The notes under the pieces were generated by a model. It was not told where the DNA came from. It made no database searches and saw only the letters and a list, made by a program, of their open reading frames with translations. This document shows, in pieces, positions 8,023 through 14,851 of a stretch of DNA of 21,780 bases. Location: NCBI GenBank assembly GCA_946543025.1, contig CAMNLN010000015.1, positions 1-21,780 of the forward strand. The letters run 5' to 3'. The stretch comes from an uncultured Verrucomicrobiota bacterium. GTDB taxonomy: Bacteria > Verrucomicrobiota > Kiritimatiellia > RFP12 > UBA1067. Position 1 is the first letter of the stretch, and each line of letters starts with the position of its first letter. The position numbers and the translations under genes are program-made.

Positions 8023-9165
8023 TCAGGCGAGCTTGAACGTCCGCGCCGGCTCGGTGGCCGCGCCGGGGTAGAACGCCATCGTCACGGCGGCATCCGAGAC
8101 GTCCAGCCGATAGTGCCCCGCGCCGTTGTTGTAGAAGTACTCCTTCAGGCCGGGCCGGAAGAAGTCGAGTTCGCGCACGTAGTCCGCGCGCTTCTCCGGC
8201 GGCACCCGCCCAAGGCCGAACTTCCCGTAGTCGGCCGCCTTGTCCTGGATCGGCGTGGCCGTCGCCAGCTCCGGCTTCGCCCAGACGGAGTTGACCGTGA
8301 ACTCGGAAAAACCGCCGAACCTGTTCGCGTGGCGGTAGAAGCACGTCGTGTGCGTGTGGCCGGACAGGACGATGGCGTGCCGACGCGAGAGCGTCTCGTA
8401 GAGCCTCGGACGCGACGCCTCGCAGTCCTTCCGCCCGCCGAGCCGCCAACGGTACGAGCCGCCCGTGTCGAACGTCGTGAACGGACCATGCGTCACGAGG
8501 AACACGCGCCGCGCCGCCGGATCCGCGTCGATCAGGTCGGCGATCGGGTTGAGGTCCTTCATCTCGAAGTTGCACAGAACCCACAGGTCCTTCCCTTGGC
8601 GGAAGGAAAACGCCGGATACTTGACGGCCTTGCCGATCTCGCGCGACATGAAAGGCTCCGCGAACTGGAAGTAGGCGTCCCACGCGCCCTTCCCCCGGAA
8701 GTCGTGGTTGCCGACGACCGTCAGGAACGGCAGGGCGGCGGGGTACGGCGCGCGCAACATCCTGATGCAGTCGTCCAGCATCTTCTTGTGCGTCGGCACG
8801 TGGTCGCAGTCGCCCTGGATGATGTCGCCGAGCTGAAGGATGAAGTGCGTCTCCTGCTCGTGCGCGAGGCGCGCGCTCGACGCCAGCAGCTCGCGGCAGC
8901 GCGCGCGCCACATTTCGCCGTTGCGGCGGAACTCCTCATGCTGGATCTTCGCCCACTTGTTCGACTCGTCGTAGTGCGAGTGGTACACGCTCTCCGGCTC
9001 CGTGTCGAAGTGCGTGTCGCCCAGGATCGACACGGAATAGGCGTCCGGCCCTTCCAGGTTCTCAAGGCCGGAGAACGTCGCCTCGCATCCGGCCAGCCAC
9101 GCTGATCCGGCGGCCATGCCGGCCGTCTGCACGAACTGCCTTCTGTTCATCATCGCCATTGCCAT
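8023..9165 (-). CDS. Tat-exported metallophosphoesterase, probable lipoprotein
   Basis: The 380-residue protein begins MAMAMMNRRQFVQTAG with a twin-arginine motif, and WLAGCE shortly after resembles a lipobox, so a membrane-anchored Tat lipoprotein is likely. All calcineurin-type motifs are present: LGDTHFD, LQLGDIIQGD, VGNHDFRGK, VTHGPF and LSGHTHT. A two-metal phosphoesterase is predicted; the substrate is not evident. Four ATGs lie close together (9165, 9159, 9153, 9150). I chose 9165 because GAGGG sits 7 nt upstream. The gene follows the phosphodiesterase gene after 11 nt and precedes the FAD oxidoreductase by 17 nt, a tight operon arrangement. Confidence 0.85.
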   Translation of the reverse strand: MAMAMMNRRQFVQTAGMAAGSAWLAGCEATFSGLENLEGPDAYSVSILGDTHFDTEPESVYHSHYDESNKWAKIQHEEFRRNGEMWRARCRELLASSARLAHEQETHFILQLGDIIQGDCDHVPTHKKMLDDCIRMLRAPYPAALPFLTVVGNHDFRGKGAWDAYFQFAEPFMSREIGKAVKYPAFSFRQGKDLWVLCNFEMKDLNPIADLIDADPAARRVFLVTHGPFTTFDTGGSYRWRLGGRKDCEASRPRLYETLSRRHAIVLSGHTHTTCFYRHANRFGGFSEFTVNSVWAKPELATATPIQDKAADYGKFGLGRVPPEKRADYVRELDFFRPGLKEYFYNNGAGHYRLDVSDAAVTMAFYPGAATEPARTFKLA

Positions 9166-9176
9166 TTTGCCGTCCC

Positions 9177-10094
9177 TCACTTCATTCCGTTCGCGATCGC
9201 CTGGTACAAGGCCTCCGGGTAGTCCGTGCCGAAGGAGTCGAAGCCGATGTCCCACAGCAGCTTGTACGTCTTCGGATTGTTCGCCTCTTCCTGCCACACG
9301 CACATCGAGGCTTCCACGCCGGCGGCATGGAGGCGCGCGATGCACGCCTTCATCGTCTCCGGCTTCGGGCAGAACGTCGCGTTCCCGGCCGCGTCGTAGC
9401 GGAGCTGGCAGTGGAGCTGCACGTTGTCGATGTCCTTGAAGTTCTCGGCGGCGGCCTTCTCGAAGAGCGCCATCATGTACGCCTCGCACTTGTCGGTCTC
9501 GCCCGGCTTGTCGAAGTCGATGCGGCCCCAGTTGCCGAGGTTCATCCAGTGGAGCGTCTGCCCCGCCGGCAACGCTTGCTTGTAGCGCTTGACGAGGTCG
9601 TATTCCTTGGTGATGAACCAGCATTGCTTCTCAAGGCCGTGCGCCTTCACCATTTCGGCCACCTTCTCGGGCGGGACGTCCTTCCAGTCGATGTGGATCT
9701 TGCGGGATGGATTTTCCTCCATGGCAGTGAAGATCGTTTCCCACAGCGGCGCGCGGCAAGTGGCGTACTGCTCGCCGCGGTAGCTGCCCACGTCCTGCTC
9801 GCGCAGGTCCGCCCACAGCCACTCGCTGATCTTCTTCTTCTTGAGCGAGTTGTCGTGGAACGCCACGATCTTGCCGTCCTTCGTAAAGCGGATGTCGCTC
9901 TCCGGCGTGTAGCCCTTCGCCCACGTATAGAGCAGCGCCTCCATCGTGTTGTCCGGGCGGCCCTTGCCGTCGCCCCGGTGGATGAGCGAATGCTTCAGCG
10001 TCTCCAGGCTCGCGGGCGTCACCGGACGCTCCGCCCTCGCCGACGCGACAACACATACGGCCGCCAGCGCGGCCACGACGATTTTTTCCTTCAT
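9177..10094 (-). CDS. Exported glycerophosphodiester phosphodiesterase family protein
   Basis: The 305-residue protein has a Sec signal peptide (MKEKIVVAALAAVCVVASARA). The GDPD signature follows: LIHRGDGKG (catalytic His-Arg), PDNTMEALLYTWAKGY (where PENT is usual), ESDIRFTKDG (metal-binding Glu and Asp), and VAFHDNS (catalytic His). GFDSFGTDYPEAL near the C-terminus matches the closing GTD-P strand of the barrel. Known members cleave glycerophosphodiesters to an alcohol and glycerol 3-phosphate, but exported relatives act on other phosphodiesters, so the substrate is open. The start at ATG 10094 has AAGGAG 4 nt upstream, and the long frame upstream of it runs through the intergenic region. 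It is the first gene of the operon. Confidence 0.85.
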   Translation of the reverse strand: MKEKIVVAALAAVCVVASARAERPVTPASLETLKHSLIHRGDGKGRPDNTMEALLYTWAKGYTPESDIRFTKDGKIVAFHDNSLKKKKISEWLWADLREQDVGSYRGEQYATCRAPLWETIFTAMEENPSRKIHIDWKDVPPEKVAEMVKAHGLEKQCWFITKEYDLVKRYKQALPAGQTLHWMNLGNWGRIDFDKPGETDKCEAYMMALFEKAAAENFKDIDNVQLHCQLRYDAAGNATFCPKPETMKACIARLHAAGVEASMCVWQEEANNPKTYKLLWDIGFDSFGTDYPEALYQAIANGMK

Positions 10095-10158
10095 GCTTCT
10101 CCTTATGTGACTGTCCTTGCAAACTTCCTGGATTTTCCGTATTCCAAGCGGCACCGAC

Positions 10159-10167
10159 AGTATAGCA
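10159..10167 (-). promoter_or_regulatory. Extended -10 promoter of the exported-enzyme operon
   Basis: On the minus strand TGC (10167-10165) directly precedes TATACT (10164-10159). I see no -35 match at 16-18 nt, which extended -10 promoters can tolerate. The predicted start near 10152 gives a leader of roughly 58 nt ending in a strong AAGGAG ribosome site. Confidence 0.6.
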
Positions 10168-10274
10168 TGTATGCCGCTGACGGCGTAAGAAATAATGAAA
10201 TTTTCTTGTGTTAAGTTCCGAGAGCGCCCTTGAAAAACGAACGACGATCCACTGCCCTCTCCGACATGGTTTTC

Positions 10275-10283
10275 TGCTATAAT
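10275..10283 (+). promoter_or_regulatory. Extended -10 promoter of uxuB, leaderless type
   Basis: TGC (10275-10277) followed by a perfect TATAAT (10278-10283), then 7 nt to the ATG at 10291. The transcript should begin at or next to the start codon, and there is no Shine-Dalgarno sequence. No -35 match is visible at 16-18 nt. The 196-nt region 10095-10290 holds this promoter and the divergent operon promoter; I see nothing else definite in it. Confidence 0.7.
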
Positions 10284-10290
10284 GAATCCT

Positions 10291-11133
10291 ATGAAAACTC
10301 GAACAGAAAAAGGCGTTGAAGGGAAGGTGTGCGTGGTGACAGGTGCGGCAGGCGTGCTGTGCGCGAGCCTGACGGAAGACCTGCTCCGGCACGGCGCGAA
10401 GGTAGCCGTGCTGGACTTGCGCGGCGACGTGGCGCGGAAGCTGTGCGCCGCGTTCGCGAGGAAGGGCCTGAAGGACACGCTTCCCGTCGAGGCGAACGTC
10501 CTGGACAAGGCGTCGCTCGTGGAGGCTCGGGCCGCCGTGCTGAAGAAGTGGCGGCATGTCGACGTGCTCGTCAACGGCGCAGGCGGAAACCATCCCAAGG
10601 GAACGTGCCCGGCGGAACAGATGGAGAAAGGAACGCCGCTCGCGGACACCTTCTTCGGACTTGAGCAGGAAGGCTTCGAATTCGTCAACCGGCTCAACTT
10701 CGTCGGCACGATGCTGCCCTGCCAGGTGTTTTGCGAAGCGATGCTCAAGAAAGGCGGCGCAGTGCTGAACTTCTGCTCGATGGCGTGCTGGCAGCCGATG
10801 ACGAAGGTTGCGGCCTACGGCGCGGCGAAAGCGGGCGTGATGAACTTTACCAGTTTCCTCGCCACGCACCTCGCCCCGATGGGCATCCGCGTGAACGCGC
10901 TCGCGCCAGGGTTCTTCATCACGAACCAGAACCGCTTTCTCCTTCTGGAGAAGGACGGCAAGACCCTGACCGCGCGCGGGCACAAGGTAATCGCCAAGAC
11001 CCCGATGCGCAAGTTCGGCACGCCTTCGGATCTCCACGGCGCAGCGAGGTTCCTGCTGTCGGACGAGGCGGCGTTCATCACGGGCGTCACCCTGCCGGTG
11101 GACGGCGGATTCATGTGCTATTCCGGAGTCTAG
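10291..11133 (+). CDS. uxuB: SDR-type D-mannonate oxidoreductase (fructuronate reductase)
   Basis: The roughly 280-residue short-chain dehydrogenase would interconvert D-fructuronate and D-mannonate with NAD(P)H. The N-terminal nucleotide-binding segment is VVTGAAGVLCAS, NGAG marks beta strand 4, and the catalytic Ser-Tyr-Lys set is in CSMACW and YGAAKAG. The C-terminus has the usual ITGVTLPVDGG. Assignment to UxuB rather than a generic SDR rests on the insertion after NGAGGNHPKG, which is typical of this branch, and on the uxuA gene 4 nt downstream. An odd point is the Cys in VLCAS where the third glycine of the nucleotide loop is usual. The upstream in-frame ATG at 10282 lies inside the -10 hexamer, so the start is placed at 10291. 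Confidence 0.85.
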   Translation: MKTRTEKGVEGKVCVVTGAAGVLCASLTEDLLRHGAKVAVLDLRGDVARKLCAAFARKGLKDTLPVEANVLDKASLVEARAAVLKKWRHVDVLVNGAGGNHPKGTCPAEQMEKGTPLADTFFGLEQEGFEFVNRLNFVGTMLPCQVFCEAMLKKGGAVLNFCSMACWQPMTKVAAYGAAKAGVMNFTSFLATHLAPMGIRVNALAPGFFITNQNRFLLLEKDGKTLTARGHKVIAKTPMRKFGTPSDLHGAARFLLSDEAAFITGVTLPVDGGFMCYSGV

Positions 11134-11137
11134 CGCG

Positions 11138-12322
11138 ATGAAAGCCGGATGGAGATGGTTCGGACCGTCCGACGCGATTTCCCTGCGCGAGATCCGCCAG
11201 GCGGGCGTAACGGACGTCGTGACGTCGCTCTACGAGCAGCCCGTCGGCGCGGTCTGGCCGACACGGCGCATCCGCGAGACGGCGAGGGAATGCCGCGCCA
11301 ACGGCATGACGTGGAGCGTGGCGGAGTCCGTGCCCGTGCACGAGGACGTCAAGAAGCGCACGGGCGATTTTCGGCGCTACGTTGAAAACTACAAGCGAAA
11401 CCTCCGCAATCTTGCGACGTGCGGCGTCAAGGTCGTATGCTACAACTTCATGCCGGTGCACGACTGGGCGCGAACCGACCTTCACAAGGTCTTGCCGGAC
11501 GGTTCGGTCACGCTCGCCTACGACCAGTACGAAGTCTGCGCGTTCGAAATGTTTGTCCTGAAGCGTCCGGGACTGGAGAAGGCCTACGACGACGCCACGC
11601 GCGCGCGGGCTAGACGTCTCTGGGGCAAGGCGTCTGCCCGCGAGCGGAAGCGAATCGCAGATGCGCTTCTCACGGGGCTGCCCGGGACGACGGAAGACGC
11701 CACGCCCGAGGGGTTGCGCCGCGAACTCGCCGCCTACGCCGACATCGACGCGCCTCAGCTCAAGCGCAACCTCTATGCCTTCCTCAACGAGATCACGCCC
11801 ACGCTGGAGGAGACGGGCATCGACATGGCGATCCATCCCGACGATCCGCCGTTCCCGATCTTCGGCCTGCCGCGCATCCTTTCCTCGGCGGCGGACATCC
11901 GCGAGATGGCACGGGCATGTCCGTCGCGGCACGTCGGCGTGACGCTCTGCACGGGGTCGCTTGGCGCGAACCTGAAGAACGACGCCGTGAAGATATTCCG
12001 CGAATTCCACGAAAGGATCCACTTCTGCCATTTCCGCAACCTGCTCCATTCCGAGCCGGGCGTGTTTCGCGAAAGCGATTCGCATCTTGTCGGCAACACG
12101 GACATGCCGGCGCTGATGTTCGAGCTGCTGAAGGAGGAACGGCGGCGCGGCGCAGAGATCGTGGTGCGCCCCGACCACGGAAGGATGCTCGACGCCGACA
12201 AGGGACGCACATGCTACTACGGCTACTCGTATGGCGGGCGGCTGATCGGGCTTTCCGAACTGCGCGGCCTCGAAGCCGGTCTCAAGTACAAGCCGAGAAG
12301 AGGTCTTCCGAAAAGAGCATGA
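11138..12322 (+). CDS. uxuA: Mannonate dehydratase
   Basis: The 394-residue protein matches UxuA across its length. It opens WRWFGPSDAISLREIRQAGV, the characteristic family start, followed by the substrate/metal motifs YNFMPVHDWARTDL, IHPDDPP, CTGSLGA and HFCHFRNL, and ends with a RPDHGRMLDAD segment. It dehydrates D-mannonate to 2-keto-3-deoxy-D-gluconate using a divalent metal, and is cytoplasmic. The length is normal for the family. The ATG lies 4 nt after the uxuB stop with GGAG 9 nt upstream, so the two genes form an operon for glucuronate breakdown. The isomerase (uxaC) and KDG kinase (kdgK) genes are not in the window. The gene converges with the ThuA-domain gene; the 75-nt gap shows only a weak 5-bp hairpin at 12316-12332. 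Confidence 0.93.
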   Translation: MKAGWRWFGPSDAISLREIRQAGVTDVVTSLYEQPVGAVWPTRRIRETARECRANGMTWSVAESVPVHEDVKKRTGDFRRYVENYKRNLRNLATCGVKVVCYNFMPVHDWARTDLHKVLPDGSVTLAYDQYEVCAFEMFVLKRPGLEKAYDDATRARARRLWGKASARERKRIADALLTGLPGTTEDATPEGLRRELAAYADIDAPQLKRNLYAFLNEITPTLEETGIDMAIHPDDPPFPIFGLPRILSSAADIREMARACPSRHVGVTLCTGSLGANLKNDAVKIFREFHERIHFCHFRNLLHSEPGVFRESDSHLVGNTDMPALMFELLKEERRRGAEIVVRPDHGRMLDADKGRTCYYGYSYGGRLIGLSELRGLEAGLKYKPRRGLPKRA

Positions 12323-12397
12323 AAGGAATGCTACTTTGACGGTGCGTACGCTCGGACGTGTCACCGGCGCAGAGAACGCTCGCCTTGCGGACAGGTC

Positions 12398-13267
12398 CTA
12401 CTTCCCGTCCCGCGCGCATTCCTCGCCTTCGCCCATCGTCCAACGCGCCGCCTCGAGCAGGTGCAACTGCCATTCCTTCTTGTCCCAGTCCTTCGCATTA
12501 TGGCCGAGAGCGGTATAGTAGATGCGCCCCTTGCCGAAGGTCTTGCACCATTCAAGGACATGCCCGCCGCTCTTCGGGCAGCCCCACTTGTCCGTCTTGC
12601 GGCTTTCCTCCAGAACGTCGCCCCAGTCGAGGACGAGCAGCGGGCGAACGTGATCCTCGTCGGGATGGTTAAGGTAAATCTCGTCGTCCGCCCACACGTA
12701 GCCGTTCGGCAGACACGAGATAGCGGGATGCGACCTGTCGGCATGGCGGAACGGCACCGGCTGGTGTCTTCTGTAATGACGCTCGAACGAGCCGCCGAGA
12801 AAATCGCGGAACCGCTTCGAGCCGCGCTCGCAGGCGCTGGCCGAGTGCGTGACCAGCAGCCCGCCGCCGTTCTCCACGAACGCGTAGAACGCCTCGCGCT
12901 GGGCGTCGGTCGCGAACAGCTCGTGGTTGCAGTTGCAGAGCATGATGCACCGGAGCGTTTTCATCGCGTCGGAGACGAAGAACGCCGGATCGGCCGTGAC
13001 GAGGCACTTCAGCCCGTTCGCCGTGAAGCAGCGCCGCATCGCCTCCGCACCCTGTTCGGTGGAATCGTGGTGGTAGGCCTTCGCCCACGGGGCGGTTCCG
13101 CTTTTCGCGACCTCGCCCGTCTTCTGGTTCTTCACGTACTGCCAGCGCGTATACACGAGCACGTCCACCGGCTCGAACACGGGAGGAACGCGCTCCTGCG
13201 CGTCCGCCACAACGCGCGGTCCGCCCGCCAAAATCGCGGCAATCGCCGCCAGCAGCAGTCTTTTCAT
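12398..13267 (-). CDS. Exported ThuA-domain protein
   Basis: The 289-residue protein has a short signal peptide (MKRLLLAAIAAILAGG). The mature part resembles the ThuA fold (trehalose-utilisation family, PF06283; class I glutamine-amidotransferase-like without the canonical triad). Recognisable segments are VDVLVYTRWQYVKN, the AMKTLRCIMLCNCNHELF strand, FVENGGGLLVTHSAS, HPDEDHVRPLLVLDWGD and GRIYYTALGHNAKDW. ThuA-domain proteins are abundant next to exported Gfo/Idh oxidoreductases in planctomycetes and Verrucomicrobia; the exact reaction is generally unknown. The ATG at 13267 has a perfect AGGAGG 8 nt upstream. It lies 19 nt after the oxidoreductase gene, so the two are very likely co-transcribed. 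Confidence 0.8.
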   Translation of the reverse strand: MKRLLLAAIAAILAGGPRVVADAQERVPPVFEPVDVLVYTRWQYVKNQKTGEVAKSGTAPWAKAYHHDSTEQGAEAMRRCFTANGLKCLVTADPAFFVSDAMKTLRCIMLCNCNHELFATDAQREAFYAFVENGGGLLVTHSASACERGSKRFRDFLGGSFERHYRRHQPVPFRHADRSHPAISCLPNGYVWADDEIYLNHPDEDHVRPLLVLDWGDVLEESRKTDKWGCPKSGGHVLEWCKTFGKGRIYYTALGHNAKDWDKKEWQLHLLEAARWTMGEGEECARDGK

Positions 13268-13286
13268 TTCAACTTCCTCCTGTCCA

Positions 13287-14702
13287 CTAGACGTCAGCCT
13301 TCTTGCTCAACCTCTCGTAGGCACGGCGGGCGCCGTAGGGCGCGCGTTCCGTGCGCGCGAGCATGGCATTCGCCTCGGCGTCGTTCACGAAGCGCTCTTT
13401 CCGCCAGTCCCATTCCAGCTTGCGCCCGAGCTTCATGCCGATCCACGAGAGGAGGCACGCGCTGCACGAGCGGTGGGCCGTCTCTGCGGGAACCTCGCTC
13501 GGCACGTTTGCCCGGATGGAGTCAACCAGGTTCTGGTGGTGGTGCCCGGGAGACGTCATCGCGTTCGGGTAGAGGACGACCGATGGCTTGCCCGCGATGA
13601 GCGAGGGATCGCTCGCGTCGAGCGCCTTGAGCGGCTTGCCGGCGGCGACGGGGTCGGAGGCTGAGACCTTCGCCGCACCGCGGCTCACGAAAATCCAGCC
13701 CTTCTCGCCGATGAACCGCACACCGTTCGGAAACTTGTTCCACACGCGCACCGGCGTGCCGTCGGGATACGAGAGCGTGATGTCGTAGTCGCCGTGCACG
13801 TCCCAGAGCCCGCCCGTGTGGAACACGCCCTTGCCCTCGACATACTTCGGGCCGATTTTCTCCCAACCCATGCCCCAGTGGACGATATCGAGGTGGTGCG
13901 AGCCCCAGCCCGTGATCATACCCGCGCCGAATTGCTCGCAGCGGAGCCAGCCGGGACGCGAGTTGATCGCCTTCCGGAGGTCAGCGTTCTGGCTATGGAC
14001 GCGTTCCTCGGTGTAGAACACCTTCGGCGTGGAACCAAGCCAAAAGTCGTAGTCCAGGCACTCGGGCACGGGCATCTCCTTCGTCGAGCCGCCGCCGGGG
14101 TCGCCTGGCAGCCCCACCTCGATGGACTTTATCTTGCCGAGGCGCCCCTCGCGCACGAACGCGCACGCCTTCTGGAACTGCGCCCACGAGCGTTGCTGCG
14201 AGCCGAGCAGGAACGTGCGGCCCGTCTCCGCGATCGCGTTCGCGAAGAGACGACCCTCGACGATGGTAAGCGAAGCGGGCTTCTGCATGTAGACGTGCTT
14301 GCCGGCGAACGCCGCCTCGATGGCAATCTGCGCGTGCCAGTGGTCGGGCGTGGAAATGGAAACCGCGTCCACGTCCGCGCGGGAGATGACGTCGTGAAAG
14401 TCGCGCGCGCCGAAGATCGCGTCTGCCGACTTCTCGCCCTGTTTCTTCGCGATAAAGGCGCGCATGTAGCCGAGGCGACGCGCGTCAAGGTCGCACGCGC
14501 CCACCACCTTCGCGCCTTTCGCGCGGAGGAATCCCGGCACGTCCATCGTGAGACCGATGCGTCCGCATCCGATCTGCGCCACGTGGATCATGTTGCTCGG
14601 CGCGTTCACGCCAAGAACCCGCGCCGGCACAATGGCAGGGAACGCCAACGCCGTTCCCGCCGCCGCCGCGCCATGCATGAAATTTCGTCTGCTCATGTTC
14701 AT
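13287..14702 (-). CDS. Tat-exported Gfo/Idh/MocA family oxidoreductase
   Basis: The 471-residue protein begins with MSRRNFMHGAAAAGTALAF, a twin-arginine signal. It then has a Rossmann nucleotide-binding segment, HVAQIGCGRIGLTMDVPGF, and the family landmark DHWHAQIAIEAAFAGKHVYM followed by QKPASLT, where QKP replaces the common EKP. GWGSHHLDIVHWGMG carries the central conserved His/Asp region. Export by Tat agrees with a protein that binds NAD(P) tightly before transport, as in glucose-fructose oxidoreductase. The substrate is probably a sugar or polyol but cannot be specified. Two in-frame ATGs exist, 14702 and 14696; I kept 14702 because AAGG lies about 4 nt upstream, but 14696 is possible. 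Confidence 0.85.
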   Translation of the reverse strand: MNMSRRNFMHGAAAAGTALAFPAIVPARVLGVNAPSNMIHVAQIGCGRIGLTMDVPGFLRAKGAKVVGACDLDARRLGYMRAFIAKKQGEKSADAIFGARDFHDVISRADVDAVSISTPDHWHAQIAIEAAFAGKHVYMQKPASLTIVEGRLFANAIAETGRTFLLGSQQRSWAQFQKACAFVREGRLGKIKSIEVGLPGDPGGGSTKEMPVPECLDYDFWLGSTPKVFYTEERVHSQNADLRKAINSRPGWLRCEQFGAGMITGWGSHHLDIVHWGMGWEKIGPKYVEGKGVFHTGGLWDVHGDYDITLSYPDGTPVRVWNKFPNGVRFIGEKGWIFVSRGAAKVSASDPVAAGKPLKALDASDPSLIAGKPSVVLYPNAMTSPGHHHQNLVDSIRANVPSEVPAETAHRSCSACLLSWIGMKLGRKLEWDWRKERFVNDAEANAMLARTERAPYGARRAYERLSKKADV

Positions 14703-14739
14703 ATCGCCTTACAAACCTTTCTTTTGCCTGTGCACCGCT

Positions 14740-14748
14740 AGTTTAACA
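14740..14748 (-). promoter_or_regulatory. Extended -10 promoter of the Gfo/Idh-ThuA operon
   Basis: TGT (14748-14746) directly precedes TAAACT (14745-14740) on the minus strand. A start near 14733 would give a leader of about 31 nt. No clear -35 is seen at 16-18 nt. The 149-nt gap 14703-14851 contains this promoter and a CCTTAAGG palindrome at 14802-14809; no convincing terminator is visible for the gene upstream. Confidence 0.5.
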
Positions 14749-14851
14749 AACAACCCTCGCGGCAGGACGAACAAAATACGCTTTCCTGCGATTTATCACC
14801 CTTAAGGCAACCTCAACCGCCATGACGAAAGCAACGAGAAGGGACGATGAA

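Noticed and set aside
8006..8911. N-terminal extension of the FAD oxidoreductase
   Set aside because: It overlaps the upstream phosphoesterase gene in another frame; the Tat signal starting at 8005 marks the true N-terminus.
10282..10290. ATG at 10282 as uxuB start
   Set aside because: The codon lies within the TATAAT hexamer, so it would not be in the transcript made from that promoter.
10095..10748. N-terminal extension of the glycerophosphodiester phosphodiesterase
   Set aside because: It runs through the promoter region and antisense to uxuB; the signal peptide and AAGGAG define the start at 10094.
14802..14809. CCTTAAGG palindrome as terminator
   Set aside because: The 8-bp palindrome has no loop and no U-tract, so it is not a credible terminator.
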